64,000 bases of DNA from Chaenocephalus aceratus (GCA_023974075.1 JAMFTG010000267.1:1-64000), one strand, 5' to 3'; positions 1 through 15,238 are shown, numbered from the stretch's first letter. Made by a program: numbers and translations. Notes: generated by a model from the sequence alone, not told the origin.

Positions 1-3000
1 GTGTCCCTTGAGCAAGACACTTTAGGACAAATCGCTTCCCGTAGTCATGACTACGGTATTGAAGTGTTTGTCACGTAATATATATATTTTTGTTTTCTTC
101 TGTTTCTTTACCTATTCTCTACCAGGTAAGCCATTAAGAAAACAGAAAGTCCTATGCGGATGTGACTTGGTTCACATCCGATGTGTCCTTGAGCAAACAC
201 TTTAGCACAAATCGCTCCCGTAGGCATGTCTACGGTATTGAAGTGTTTGTAACGTAATATATATATTTTTGTTTTTCTTCTGTTTTCTCTACCTACTCTC
301 TGGCAGATAGTTCATTAAGAAAACAGAAATCATTGGCGGATGTTGCCTTCTTGAGACGTGACCATCTCTACTCACAAAATGTGAGAAAGGGAATTTAATC
401 ATGTGCCAACGTTTGCACTAAGTAAGTAATGGAGAATAGGGTTTGTTTTCTTCTGTTTCTTTACCTATTCTCTACCAGGTAAGCCATTAAGAAAACAGAA
501 GTCCTATGCGGATATGACTTTGGGTCACATGCCGATGTGTCCTTGAGCAAGACACTTTAGGACAAATCGCTCCCGTAGTCATGACTACGGTAATTGAAGT
601 GTTTGTAACGTAATATATATATTTTTGTTTTCTTCTGTTTCTTTACCTATTCTCTAACCAGGTAAGCCATTAAGAAAACAGAAGTCCTATACGGATATGA
701 CTTTGGGTCACATCCGCATAGGAACTTGGGTCACATGCCAATGTGTCCTTGAGCAAGACACCTTAGCACAAATCGCTCCCGTAGTCATGTCTATGGGTAT
801 TGAAGTTGTTTGTAACGTAATATATGTATTTTTGTTTTCTTCTGTTTCTCTACCTACTCTCTGGCAGATAGTTCATTAGAGAAAACAGAAATCATTGGCG
901 GATGTTGCCTTCTTGCGAACGTGACCATCTCTACTCACAAAATGTGAGAAAGGGAATTTATCAATGTGCCAACGTTTGCACTAAGTAAGTAATGGAGAAT
1001 ATGGGTTTGTTTATCTTCTGTTTCTCTTACCTATTCTCTACCAGGTAAGCCATTAAGGAAAACAGAAAGTCCTATACGGATATGACTTTGGGTCACATGC
1101 GCATAGGACTTTGGCTCACATGCCGATGTGTCCTTGAGCCAGACACTTTAGGACAATCGCTCCCGTAGTCATACTAGTATTGAAGTGTTTGTAACGTAAT
1201 ATATATTTTTGTTTTTCTTCTGTTTCTTTACCTATTCTCTACCAGGTAAGCCATAAGAAAAACAGAAAGTCCTATACGGATATGACTTTGGGTCACATCC
1301 GCATAGGACTTTGGCTCACATGCCGATGTGGTCCTTGAGCAATACACCTTAGCACAAATCGCTCCCGTAGTCCTGTCTACGGTATTGAAGTGTTTGTAAC
1401 GTTATATATATATTTTTGTTTTCTTCTGTTTCTCTAACCTACTCTCTGGCAGATAGTTCATTAAGAAAACAGAAATCAGTGGCGGATGTTGCCTTCTTGA
1501 GACGTGACCATCTCTACTCACAAAATGTGAGAAAGGGAAATTTATCATGTGCCAACGTTTGCACTAAGTAAGTAATGGAGAATAGGTTGTTTTTCTTCTG
1601 TTCTTTACCTATTCTCTACCAGGTAAGCCATTAAGAAAACAGAAAGTCCTATGCGGATATGACTTGGGTCACATGCCGATGTGTCCTTGAGCAAGACACT
1701 TAGGACAATCGCTCCCGTAGTCATGACTACGTTATTGAAGTGTTTGTAACGTAATATATATATTTTTGTTTTCTTCTGTTTTCTTTACCTATTCTCTACC
1801 AGGTAAGCCATTAAGAAAACAGAAAGTCCTATACGGATATGACTTTGGGTCACATCCGCATAGGACTTTGGGTCACATGCCAATGTGTCCTTGAGCAAGA
1901 CACCTTAGCACAAATCGCTCCCGTAGTCATGTCTATGGTATTGAAGTGTTTGTAACGTAATATATATATTTTTGTTTTCTTCTGTTTCTCTACCTACTCT
2001 CTGGCAGATAGTTCATTAAGAAAACAGAAATCATTGGCGGATGTTGCCTTCTTGAGACGTGACCATCTCTACTCACAAAATGTGAGAAAGGGAATTTATC
2101 ATGTGCCAACGTTTGCACTAAGTAAGTAATGGAGAATAGGGTTTGTTTTCTTCTGTTTCTTTACCTATTCTCTACCAGGTAAGCCATTAAGAAAACAGAA
2201 AGTCCTATGCGGATGTGACTTTGGTTCACATCCGATGTGTCCTTGAGCAGACACTTTAGCACAAACAACGCTCCCGTAGGCATGTCTACGGTATGAAGTG
2301 TTTGTAACGTAATATATTTTGTTTTCTTTTTTTGTTTCTCTACCTACTCTCTGGCAGATAGTTCATTAAGAAAACAGAAATCATTGGCGGATGTTGCCTT
2401 CTTGAGACGTGACCATCTCTACTCACAAAATGTGAGAAAGGGAATTTCATGTGCCAACGTTTGCACTAAGTAAGTAATGGAGAATAGGGTTTGTTTTCTC
2501 TTCTGTTCTTACCTATTCTCTACCAGGTAAGCCATTAAGAAAACAGAAAGTCCTATACGGATGACTTGGGTCACATGCCGATGTGTCCTTGAGCAAGACA
2601 CTTTAGGACAAATCGCTCCCGTAGTCATGACTACGGTATTGAAGTGTTTGTAACGTAATATATATATTTTTGTTTTCTTCTGTTTCTTTACCTATTCTCT
2701 ACCAGGTAAGCCATTAAGAAAACAGAAAGTCCTATACGGATATGACTTTGGGTCACATCCGCATAGGACTTTGGCTCACATGCCGATGTGTCCTTGAGCA
2801 AGACACCTTAGCACAAATCGCTCCCGTAGTCATGTCTACGGTATTGAAGTGTTTGTAACGTAATATATATATTTTTGTTTTCTTCTGTTTCTCTACCTAC
2901 TCTCTGGCAGATAGTTCATTAAGAAAACAGAAATCATTGGCGGATGTTGCCTTCTTGAGACGTGACCATCTACTCACAAAATGTGAGAAAGGGAATTTAT

Positions 3001-4304
3001 CATGTGCCAACGTTTGCACTAAGTAAGTAATGGAGAATAGGGTTGTTTTCTTCTGTTTCTTTACCTATTCTCTACCAGGTAAGCCATTAAGAAAACAGAA
3101 AGTCCTATGCGGATGTGACTTTGGTCACATCCGATGTGTCCTTGAGCAAGACACCTTAGCACAAATCGCTCCCGTAGTCATGTCTACGGTATTGAAGTGT
3201 TTGTAACGTAATATATATTTTTGTTTTCTTCTGTTTCTCTACCTACTCTCTGGCAGATAGTTCATTAAGAAAACAGAAATCATTGGCGGATGTTGCCTTC
3301 TTGAGACGTGACCATCTCTACTCACAAAATGTGAGAAAGGGAATTTATCATGTGCCAACGTTTGCACTAAGTAAGTAATGGAGAATAGGGTTTGTTTTCT
3401 TCTGTTTCTTTACCTATTCTCTACCAGGTAAGCCATTAAGAAAACAGAAAGTCCTATGCGGATGTGACTTTGGTTCACATCCGATGTGTCCGTGAGCAAG
3501 ACACTTTAGCACAAATCGCTCCCGTAGGCATGTCTACGGTATTGAAGTGTTTGTAACGTAATATATATATTTTTGTTTTTCTTCTTGTTTCTCTACCTAC
3601 TCTCTGGCAGATAGTTCAATTAAGAAAACAGAAATCATTGGCGGATGTTGCCTTCTTGAGACGTGACCATCTCTACTCACAAAATGTGAGAAGGGAATTT
3701 ATCATGTGCCAACGTTTGCACTAAGTAAGTAATGAGAATAGGGTTTTGTTTTCTTCTGTTTCTTTACCTATTCTCTACCAGGTAAGCCATTAAGAAAACA
3801 GAAAGTCCTATGCGGATATGACTTTGGGTCACATGCCGATGTGTCCTTGAGCAAGACACTTTAGGACAAATCGCTCCGTAGTCATGACTACGGTATGAAG
3901 TGTTTGTAACGTAATATATATATTTTTGTTTTCTTCTGTTTCTTTACCTATTCTCTACCAGGTAAGCCATTAAGAAAACAGAAAGTCCTATACGGATATG
4001 ACTTTGGGTCACATCCGCATAGACTTTGGGTCACATGCCAATGTGTCCTTGAGCAAGACACCTTAGCACAAATCGCTCCCGTAGTCATGTCTATGGTATT
4101 GAAGTGTTTGTAACGTAATATATGGTATTTTTGTTTTTCTTCTGTTTCTCTAACCTACTCTCTGGCAGATAGTTCATTAAGAAAACAGAAATCATTGGCG
4201 GATGTTGCTTCTTGAGACGTGACCATCTCTACTCACAAAATGTGAGAAAGGGAATTTATCATGTGCCAACGTTTGCACTAAGTAAGTAATGGAGAATAGG
4301 GTTT
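1..4304 (+). repeat. Partial, rearranged left segment
   Basis: Module order with starts: A tail 1, E 92, C 271, A 445, B 627, C 834, D/A chimera 1019, B 1211, C 1418, A 1589, B 1768, C 1974, E 2145, C 2321, A 2493, B* 2682, C 2877, E* 3045, C 3223, E 3394, C 3575, A 3748, B 3928, C 4133. There is no intact D module. The last part (E-C-A-B-C before D) matches the run into 17,445, but earlier parts do not match the 22.9 kb HOR in order. Indel-rich. Confidence 0.85.
1019..1210 (+). repeat. Chimeric D/A module
   Basis: Front has the D mark catgcgcataggactttggctc, but the rear is A-like (cactttaggac, gtagtcat...) and runs into an AT tract and a B module instead of a D tail. No other module in the window combines these. 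It sits in indel-rich sequence, so a mis-joined read is possible. Confidence 0.6.
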
Positions 4305-5523
4305 GTTTTCTTCTGTTCTTTACCTATTCTCTACCAGGTAAGCCATTAAGAAAACAGAAGTCCTATACGGATATGACTTTGTGTCCAGCGCATAGGACCT
4401 TTGGCTCCATGCCGATGTGTCCTTGAGCAAGACACTTCAGGACAAAATCGCTCCTTAGGCATGTCTACGTGTATTGAAGTGTTTGTACATTACTATGTTT
4501 CAAATGTTCATCTCTACTCAAAAATGTCAGACAGGGAATTTATCATTTGCCAATGTTTGCACTAAGTAAGTAATGGAGAATAGGGTTTGTTTTCTTCTGT
4601 TTCTTTACCTATTCTCTACCAGGTAAGCCATTAAGAAAACAGAAAGTCCTATACGGATGTGACTTTGGGTCACATGCCGATGTGTCCTTGAGCAAGACAC
4701 TTTAGGACAAATCGCTCCCGTAGTCATGACTATGGTATTGAAGTGTTGTGTAACGTAATATATATATTTTGTTTTCTTCTGTTTCTTTACCTATTCTCTA
4801 CCAGGTAAGCCATTAAGAAAACAGAAAGTCCTATACGGATATGACTTTGGGTCACATCCGCATAGGACTTTGGGTCACATGCCAATGTGTCCTTGAGCAA
4901 AACACCTTAGCACAAATCCGCTCCCGTAGTCATGTCTATGGTATTGAAGTGTTTGTAACGTAATATATATATTTTGTTTTCTTCTGTTTCTCTACCTACT
5001 CTCTGGCAGATAGTTCATTAAGAAAACAGAAATCATTGGCGGATGTTGCCTTCTTGAGACGTGACCATCTCTACTCACAAAATGTGAGAAAGGGAATTTA
5101 TCATGTGCCAACGTTTGCACTAAGTAAGTAATGGAGAAATAGGGTTTGTTTTTCTTCTGTTTTCTTTACCTATTCTCTACCAGGTAAGCCATTAAGAAAA
5201 CAGAAGTCCTATACGGATATGACTTTGGGTCACATCCGCATAGGACTTTGGGTCACATGCCAATGTGTCCTTGAGCAAGACACCTTAGCACAAATCGCTC
5301 CCGTAGTCATGTCTATGGTATTGAAGTGTTTGTAACGTAATATATATATTTTTGTTTTCTTCTGTTTCTCTACCTACTCTCTGGCAGATAGTTCATTAAG
5401 AAAACAGAAATCATTGGCGGATGTTGCCTTCTTGAGACGTGACCATCTCTACTCACAAAATGTGAGAAAGGGAATTTATCATGTGCCAACGTTTGCACTA
5501 AGTAAGTAATGGAGAATAGGTTT
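4305..5523 (+). repeat. Segment D-A'-B-C-B-C
   Basis: D 4305 (gcgcatagg; gtacattactatg variant), A' 4589, B 4771, C 4976, B 5148, C 5354. Same order at 17,445 and 40,206. Confidence 0.88.
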
Positions 5524-8500
5524 GTTTTCTTCTGTTTCTTTACCTATTCTCTACCAGGTAAGCCATTAAGAAAACAGAAAGTCCTATGCGGATATGACTT
5601 TGGGTCACATCCGCATAGGACTTTGGCTCAACATGCCGATGTGTCCTTGAGCAAGGACACTTCAGGACAAATCGCTCCCTTAGGCATGTCTACGGTATTG
5701 AAGTGTTTGTACATTAATATGTTTCAAATGTTCATCTCTACTCACAAAATGTCAGACAGGGAATTTATCATTTGCCAATGTTTGCACTAAGTAAAGTAAT
5801 GGAGAATAGGGTTTGTTTTCTTCTGTTTCTTTACCTATTCTCTACCAGGTAAGCCATTAAGAAAACAGAAAGTCCTATACGGATGTGACTTTGGGTCACA
5901 TGCCGATGTGTCCTTGAGCAAGACACTTTAGGACAAATCGCTCCGTAGTCATGACTACGGTATTGAAGTGTTTGTAACGTAATATATATATTTTTGTTTT
6001 CTTCTGTTTCTTTACCTATTCTCTACCAGGTAAGCCATTAAGAAAACAGAAAGTCCTATGCGGATATGACTTTGGGGTCACATGCCGATGTGTCCTTGAG
6101 CAAGACACTTTAGGACAAATCGCTCCCGTAGTCATGACTACGGTATTGAAGTGTTTGTAACGTAATATATATATTTTTGTTTTCTTCTGTTTCTTTACCT
6201 ATTCTCTACCAGGTAAGCCATTAAGAAAACAGAAAGTCCTATACGGATATGACTTTGGGTCACATCCGCATAGGACTTTGGGTCACATGCCAATGTGTCC
6301 TTTGAGCAAGACACCTTAGCACAAATCGCTCCCGTAGTCATGTCTATGGTATTGAAGTGTTTGTAACGTAATATATATATTTTTGTTTTCTTCTGTTTCT
6401 CTACCTACTCTCTGGCAGATAGTTCATTAAGAAAACAGAAATCATTGGCGGATGTTGCCTTCTTGAGACGTGACCATCTCTACTCACAAATGTGAGAAAG
6501 GGAATTTATCATGTGCCAACGTTGCACTAAGTAAGTAATGGAGAATAGGGTTTGTTTTCTTCTGTTTCTTTACCTATTCTCTACCAGGTAAGCCATTAAG
6601 AAAACAGAAAGTCCTATGCGGATGTGACTTTGGTTCACATCCGATGTGTCCTTGAGCAAGACACTTTAGCACAAATCGCTCCCGTAGGCATGTCTACGGT
6701 ATTGAAGTGTTTGTAACGTAATATATATTTTTGTTTTCTTCTGTTTCTCTACCTACTCTCTGGCAGATAGTTCATTAAGAAAACAGAAATCATTGGCGGA
6801 TGTTGCCTTCTTGAGACGTGACCATCTCTACTCACAAAATGTGAGAAAGGGAATTTATCATGTGCCAACGTTTGCACTAAGTAAGTAATGGAGAATAGGG
6901 TTTGTTTTCTTCTGTTTCTTTACCTATTCTCTACCAGGTAAGCCATTAAGAAAACAGAAAGTCCTATGCGGATATGACTTTGGGGTCACATGCCGATGTG
7001 TCCTTGAGCAAGACACTTTAGGACAAATCGCTCCCGTAGTCATGACTACGGTATTGAAGTGTTTGTAACGTAATATATATATTTTTGTTTTCTTCTGTTT
7101 CTCTACCTATTCTCTACCAGGTAAGCCATTAAGAAAACAGAAAGTCCTATACGGATATGACTTTGGGTCACATCCGCATAGGACTTTGGGTCACATGCCA
7201 ATGTGTCCTTGAGCAAGACACCTTAGCACAAATCGCTCCCGTAGTCATGTCTATGGTATTGAAGTGTTTGTAACGTAATATATATATTTTTGTTTTCTTT
7301 CTGTTTCTCTACCTACTCTCTGGCAGATAGTTCATTAAGAAAACAGAAATCATTGGCGGATGTTGCCTTCTTGAGACGTGACCATCTCTACTCACAAAAT
7401 GTGAGAAAGGGAATTTATCATGTGCCAACGTTTGCACTAAGTAAGTAATGGAGAATAGGGTTTGTTTTCTTCTGTTTCTTTACCTATTCTCTACCAGGTA
7501 AGCCATTAAGAAAACAGAAAGTCCTATGCGGATATGACTTTGGGTCACATGCCGATGTGTCCTTGAGCAAGACACTTTAGGACAAATCGCTCCCGTAGTC
7601 ATGACTACGGTATTGAAGTGTTTGTAACGTAATATATATATTTTTGTTTTCTTCTGTTTCTTTACCTATTCTCTACCAGGTAAGCCATTAAGAAAACAGA
7701 AAGTCCTATACGGATATGACTTTGGGTCACATCCGCATAGGACTTTGGCTCACATGCCGATGTGTCCTTGAGCAAGACACCTTAGCACAAATCGCTCCCG
7801 TAGTCATGTCTACGGTATTGAAGTGTTTTGTAACGTAATATATATATTTTTGTTTTCTTCTGTTTCTCTACCTACTCTCTGGCAGATAGTTCATTAAGAA
7901 AACAGAAATCATTGGCGGATGTTGCCTTCTTGAGACGTGACCATCTCTACTCACAAAATGTGAGAAAGGGAATTTATCATGTGCCAACGTTTGCACTAAG
8001 TAAGTAATGGAGAATAGGGTTTGTTTTCTTCTGTTTCTTTACCTATTCTCTACCAGGTAAGCCATTAAGAAAACAGAAAGTCCTATGCGGATGTGACTTT
8101 GGTTCACATCCGATGTGTCCTTGAGCAAGACACCTTAGCACAAATCGCTCCCGTAGTCATGTCTACGGTATTGAAGTGTTTGTAACGTAATATATATATT
8201 TTTGTTTTCTTCTGTTTCTCTACCTACTCTCTGGCAGATAGTTCATTAAGAAAACAGAAATCATTGGCGGATGTTGCCTTCTTGAGACGTGACCATCTCT
8301 ACTCACAAAATGTGAGAAAGGGAATTTATCATGTGCCAACGTTTGCACTAAGTAAGTAATGGAGAATAGGGTTTGTTTTCTTCTGTTTCTTTACCTATTC
8401 TCTACCAGGTAAGCCATTAAGAAAACAGAAAGTCCTATGCGGATATGACTTTGGGTCACATGCCGATGTGTCCTTGAGCAAGACACTTTAGGACAAATCG

Positions 8501-11314
8501 CTCCCGTAGTCATGACTACGGTATTGAAGTGTTTGTAACGTAATATATATATTTTTGTTTTCTTCTGTTTCTTTACCTATTCTCTACCAGGTAAGCCATT
8601 AAGAAAACAGAAAGTCCTATACGGATATGACTTTGGGTCACATCCGCATAGGACGTTGGGTCACATGCCAATGTGTCCTTGAGCAAGACACCTTAGCACA
8701 AATCGCTCCCGTAGTCATGTCTATGGTATTGAAGTGTTTGTAACGTAATATATGTATTTTTTGTTTTCTTCTGTTTCTCTACCCTACTCTCTGGCAGATA
8801 GTTCATTAAGAAAACAGAAATCATTGGCGGATGTTGCCTTCTTGAGACGTGACCATCTCTACTCACAAAATGTGAGAAAGGGAATTTATCATGTGCCAAC
8901 GTTTGCACTAAGTAAGTAATGGAGAATAGGGTTTGTTTTTCTTCTGTTTCTTTACCTATTCTCTACCAGGTAAGCCATTAGAAAACAGAAAGTCCTATGC
9001 GGATGTGACTTTGTTCACATCCGATGTGTCCTTGAGCAAGACACTTTAGCACAAATCGCTCCGTAGGCATGTCTACGGTATTGAAGTGTTTGTAACGTAA
9101 TATATATATTTTTGTTTTCTTCTGTTTCTCTACCTACTCTCTGGCAGATAGTTCATTAAGAAAACAGAAATCATTGGCGGATGTTGCCTTCTTGAGACGT
9201 GGACCATCTCTACTCACAAAATGTGAGAAAGGGAATTTATCATGTGCCAACGTTTGCACTAAGTAAGTAATGGAGAATAGGGTTTGTTTTCTTCTGTTTC
9301 TTTACCTATTCTCTACCAGGTAAGCCATTAAGAAAACAGAAAGTCCTATGCGGATATGACTTTGGTCACATGCCGATGTGTCCTTGAGCAAGACACTTTA
9401 GGACAAATCGCTCCCGTAGTCATGACTACGGTATTGAAGTGTTTGTAACGTAATATATATATTTTTGTTTTCTTCTGTTTCTTTACCTATTCTCTACCAG
9501 GTAAGCCATTAAGAAAACAGAAAGTCCTATACGGATATGACTTTTGGGTCACATCCGCATAGGACTTTGGGTCACATGCCAATGTGTCCTTGAGCAAGAC
9601 ACCTTAGCACAAATCGCTCCCGTAGTCATGTCTATGGTATTGAAGTGTTTGTAACGTAATATATGTATTTTTTGTTTTCTTCTGTTTCTCTACCTACTCT
9701 CTGGCAGATAGTTCATTAAGAAAACAGAAATCATTGGCGGATGTTGCCTTCTTGAGACGTGACCATCTCTACTCACAAAATGTGAGAAAGGGAATTTATC
9801 ATGTGCCAACGTTTGCACTAAGTAAGTAATGGAGAATAGGGTTTGTTTTCTTCTGTTTCTTTACCTATTCTCTACCAGGTAAGCCATTAAGAAAACAGAA
9901 AGTCCTATGCGGATATGACTTTGGGTCACATGCGATGTGTCCTTGAGCAAGACACTTTAGGACAAATCGCTCCCGTAGTCATGACTACGGTATTGAGTGT
10001 TTGTAACGTAATATATATATTTTTGTTTTCTTCTGTTTCTTACCTATTCTCTACCAGGTAAGCCATTAAGAAAACAGAAAGTCCTATACGGATATGACTT
10101 TGGGTCACATCCGCATAGGACTTTGGGTCACATGCCAATGTGTCCTTGAGCAAGACACCTTAGCACAAATCGCTCCCGTAGTCATGTCTATGGTATTGAA
10201 GTGTTTGTAACGTAATATATATATTTTTGTTTTCTTCTGTTTCTCTACCTACTCTCTGGCAGATAGTTCATTAAGAAAACAGAAATCATTGGCGGATGTT
10301 GCCTTCTTGAGACGTGGACCATCTCTACTCACAAAATGTGAGAAAGGGAATTTATCATGTGCCAACGTTTGCACTAAGTAAGTAATGGAGAATAGGGTTT
10401 GTTTTCTTCTGTTTCTTTACCTATTTCTCTACCAGGTAAGCCATTAAGAAAACAGAAAGTCCTATACGGATGTGACTTTGGTTCACATCCGATGTGTCCT
10501 TGAGCAAGACACTTTAGCACAAATCGCTCCCGTAGGCATGTCTACGGTATTGAAGTGTTTGTAACGTAATATATATATTTTTTGTTTTCTTCTGTTTCTC
10601 TACCTACTCTCTGGCAGATAGTTCATTAAGAAAACAGAAATCATTGGCGGATGTTGCCTTCTTGAGACGTGACCATCTCTACTCACAAAATGTGAGAAAG
10701 GGAATTTATCATGTGCCAACGTTTGCACTAAGTAAGTAATGGAGAATAGGGTTTGTTTTCTTCTGTTTCTTTACCTATTCTCTACCAGGTAAGCCATTAA
10801 GAAAACAGAAAGTCCTATGCGGATATGACTTTGGGTCACATGCCGATGTGTCCTTGAGCAAGACACTTTAGGACAAATCGCTCCCGTAGTCATGACTACG
10901 GTATTGAAGTGTTTGTAACGTAATATATATATTTTTGTTTTCTTCTGTTTCTTTTACCTATTCTCTACCAGGTAAGCCATTAAGAAAACAGAAAGTCCTA
11001 TACGGATATGACTTTGGGTCACATCCGCATAGGACTTTGGGTCACATGCCAATGTGTCCTTGAGCAAGGACACCTTAGCACAAATCGCTCCCGTAGTCAT
11101 GTCTATGGTATTGAAGTGTTTGTAACGTAATATATGTATTTTTGTTTTCTTCTGTTTCTCTACCTACTCTCTGGCAGATAGTTCATTAAGAAAACAGAAA
11201 TCATTGGCGGATGTTGCCTTCTTGAGACGTGACCATCTCTACTCACAAAATGTGAGAAAGGGAATTTATCATGTGCCAACGTTTGCACTAAGTAAGTAAT
11301 GGAGAATAGGGTTT
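5524..11314 (+). repeat. Segment of the short HOR with the 9,845 junction
   Basis: D 5524 (catccgcat), A' 5815, A 5996, B 6179, C 6385, E 6554, C 6733, A 6904, B 7087, C 7292, A 7464, B* 7646, C 7852, E* 8023, C 8204, A 8375, B 8557, C 8763, E 8935, C 9114, A 9286, B 9467, C 9674; then A 9845, B 10025, C 10229, E 10401 (tacgg type), C 10584, A 10755, B 10937, C 11144. Confidence 0.87.
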
Positions 11315-14236
11315 GTTTTCTTCTGTTTCTTTACCTATTCTCTACCAGGTAAGCCATTAAGAAACAGAAAGTCCTATGCGGATGTGACTTTGGTTCACAT
11401 CCGATGTGTCCTTGAGCAAGACACTTTAGCACAAATCGCTCCCGTAGGCATGTCTACGGTATTGAAGTGTTTGTACATTAATATGTTTTCAAATGTTCAT
11501 CTCTACTCACAAAATGTCAGACAGGAATTTGTCATTTGCCAACGTTTGCACTAAGTAAGTATTGGAGAATAGGGTTTGTTTTCTTCTGTTTTCTTTACCT
11601 ATTCTCTACCAGGTTAAGCCATTAAGAAACAGAAAGTCCTATACGGATATGACTTTGGGTCACATCCGCATAGGACTTTGGCTCACATGCCGATGTGTCC
11701 TTGAGCAAGACACTTCAGGACAAATCGCTCCCTTAGGCATGTCTACGGTATTGAAGTGTTTGTACATTAATATGTTTCAAATGTTCATCTCTACTCACAA
11801 AATGTCAGACAGGGAATTTATCATTTGCCAATGTTTGCACTAAGTAAGTAATGGAGAATAGGTTTGTTTTCTTCTGTTTCTTTACCTATTCTCTACCAGG
11901 TAAGCCATTAAGAAAACAGAAAGTCCTATACGGATGTGACTTTGGGTCACATGCCAATGTGTCCTTGAGCAAGACACTTTAGGACAAATCGCTCCCGTAG
12001 TCATGACTACGGTATTGAAGTGTTTGTAACGTAATATATATATTTTTGTTTTCTTCTGTTTCTTTACCTATTCTCTACCAGGTAAGCCATTAAGAAACAG
12101 AAAGTCCTATGCGGATATGACTTTGGGTCCATGCCGATGTGTCCTTGAGCAAGACCCTTTAGGACAAATCGCTCCCGTAGTTATGACTACGGTATTGAAG
12201 TGTTTGTAACGTAATATATATATTTTTGTTTTCTTCTGTTTCTTTACCTATTCTCTACCAGGTAAGCCATTAAGAAAACAGAAAGTCCTATACGGATATG
12301 ACTTTGGGTCACATCCGCATAGGACTTTTGGGTCACATGCCAATGGTCCTTGAGCAAGACACCTTAGCACAAATCGCTCCCGTAGTCATGTCTATGGTAT
12401 TGAAGTGTTTGTAACGTAATATTATATATTTTTGTTTTCTTCTGTTTCTCTACCTACTCTCTGGCAGATAGTTCATTAAGAAAACAGAAATCATTGGCGG
12501 ATGTTGCCTTCTTGAGACGTGACCATCTCTACTCACAAAATGTGAGAAAGGGAATTATCATGTGCCAACGTTTGCACTAAGTAAGTATGGAGAATAGGGT
12601 TTGTTTTCTTTGTTTCTTACCTATTCTCTACCAGGTAAGCCATTAAGAAAACAGAAAGTCCTATGCGGATGTGACTTTGGTTCACATCCGATGTGTCCTT
12701 GAGCAAGACACTTTAGCACAAATCGCTCCCGTAGGCATGTCTACGGTATTGAAGTGTTTGTAACGTAATATATATATTTTGTTTTCTTCTGTTTCTCTAC
12801 CTACTCTCTGGCAGATAGTTCATTAAGAAAACAGAAATCATTGGCGGATGTTGCCTTCTTTGAGACGTGACCATCTCTACTCACAAAATGTGAGAAAGGG
12901 AATTTATCATGTGCCAACGTTGGCACTAAGTAAGTAATGGAGAATAGGGTTTGTTTTCTTCTGTTTCTTTACCTATTCTCTACCAGGTAAGCCATTAAGA
13001 AAACAGAAAGTCCTATGCGGATGTGACTTTGGTTCACATCCGATGTGTCCTTGAGCAAGACACTTTAGCACAAATCGCTCCCTTAGGCATGTCTACGGTA
13101 TTGAAGTGTTTGTAACGTAATATATATATTTTTGTTTTCTTCGTTTCTCTACCTACTCTCTGGCAGATAGTTCATTAAGAAAACAGAAATCATTGGCGAT
13201 GTTGCCTTCTTGAGACGTGACCATCTCTACTCACAAAATGTGAGAAAGGGAATTTATCATGTGCCAACGTTTGCACTAGAGTAAGTAATGGAGAATAAGG
13301 TTTGTTTTCTTCTGTTTCTTTACCTATTCTCTACCAGGTAAGCCATTAAGAAAACAGAAAGTCCTATGCGGATATGACTTTGGGTCACATGCCGATGTGT
13401 CCTGAGCAAGACACTTTAGGACAAATCGCTCCCGTAGTCATGACTACGGTATTGAAGTGTTTGTAACGTAATAATATATATTTTTGTTTTTCTTCTGTTT
13501 CTTTACCTATTCTCTACCAGGTAAGCCATTAAGAAAACAGAAAGTCCTATACGGATATGACTTTGGGTCACATCCGCATAGGACTTTGGGTCACATGCCG
13601 ATGTGTCCTTGAGCAGACACCTTAGCACAAATCGCTCCCGTAGTCATGTCTACGGTATTGAAGTGTTTGTAACGTAATATATATATTTTTGTTTTCTTCT
13701 GTTTCTCTACCTACTCTCTGGCAGATAGTTCATAAGAAAACAGAAATCATTGGCGGATGTTGCCTTCTTGAGACGTGACCATCTCTACTCACAAAATGTG
13801 AGAAAGGGAATTTATCATGTGCCAACGTTTGCACTAAGTAAGTAATGGAGAATAGGGTTTGTTTTCTTCTGTTCTTTACCTATTCTCTACCAGGTAAGGC
13901 CATTAAGAAAAACAGAAGTCCTATACGGATATGACTTTGGGTCACATCCGCATAGGACTTTGGGTCACATGCCAATGTGTCCTTGAGCAAGACATCTTAG
14001 CACAAATCGCTCCCGTAGTCCATGTCTATGGTATTGAAGTGTTTGTAACGTAATATATATATTTTTGTTTCTTCTGTTTCTCTACCTACTCTCTGGCAGA
14101 TAGTTCATTAAGAAAACAGAAATCATTGGCGGATGTTGCCTTCTTGAGACGTGACCATCTCTACTCACAAAATGTGAGAAAGGGAATTTATCATGTGCCA
14201 ACGTTTGCACTAAGTAAGTAATGGAGAATAGGGTTT
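11315..14236 (+). repeat. Segment ED-D-A'-A-B-C-E-C-E-C-A-B-C-B-C
   Basis: ED 11315, D 11578, A' 11866, A 12048 (gttatgac), B 12228, C 12434, E 12603, C 12781, E 12953, C 13134, A 13304 (gagaataagg), B 13486, C 13691, B 13861 (gacatcttag), C 14067. Matches 34,064 and 56,959. Confidence 0.88.
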
Positions 14237-15238
14237 GTTTTCTTCTGTTTCTTTACCTATTCTCTACCAGGTAAGCCATTAAGAAAACAGAAAGTCCTAT
14301 GCGGATGTGACTTTGGTTCACATCCGATGTGTCCTTGAGCAGACACTTTAGCACCAAATCGCTCCCGTAGGCATGTCTACGGTATTGAAGTGTTTGTACA
14401 TTAATATGTTTCAAATGTTCATCTCTACTCACAAAATGTCAGACAGGGAATTTATCATTTGCCAATGTTTGCACTAAGTAAGTAATGGAGAATAGGGTTT
14501 GTTTTCTTCTGATTCTTTACCTATTCTCTACCAGGTAAGCCATTAAGAAAACAGAAAGTCCTATACGGATGTGACTTTGGGTCACATGCCGATGTGTCCT
14601 TGAGCAAGACACTTTAGGACAAATCGCTCCCGTAGTCATGACTACGGTATTGAAGTGTTTGTAACGTAATATATATATTTTTGTTTTCTTCTGTTTCTTT
14701 ACCTATTCTCTACCAGGTAAGCCATTAAGAAAACAGAAAGTCCTATGCGGATATGACTTTGGGTCACATGCCGATGTGTCCTTGAGCAAGACACTTTAGG
14801 ACAAATCGCTCCCGTAGTCATGACTACGGTATTGAAGTGTTTGTAACGTAATATATATATTTTTGTTTTCTTCTGTTTCTTTACCTATTCTCTACCAGGT
14901 AAGCCATTAGAAAACAGAAAGTCCTATACGGATATGACTTTGGGTCACATCCGCATAAGGACTTTGGGTCACATGCCAATGTGTCCTTGAGCAAGACACC
15001 TTAGCACAAATCGCTCCCGTAGTCATGTCTATGGTATTGAAGTGTTGTAACGTAATATATGTATTTTTGTTTTCTTCTGTTTCTCTACCTACTCTCTGGC
15101 AGATAGTTCATTAAGAAAACAGAAATCATTGGCGGATGTTGCCTTCTTGAGACGTGACCATCTCTACTCACAAATGTGAGAAAGGGAATTTATCATGTGC
15201 CAACGTTTGCACTAAGTAAGTAATGGAGAATAGGGTTT
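14237..15238 (+). repeat. Segment ED-A'-A-B-C
   Basis: ED 14237, A' 14501 (ctgattcttt), A 14683, B 14865, C 15069. Matches 37,000 and 59,889. Confidence 0.88.

Noticed and set aside
8693..8908. Minus-strand open frames of 60-99 codons, mostly antisense to C modules (also 18,452, 21,818, 22,685; one at 24,636)
   Set aside because: Antisense shadows of repeat modules. Several depend on indels in the error-rich half and are not kept in clean copies.
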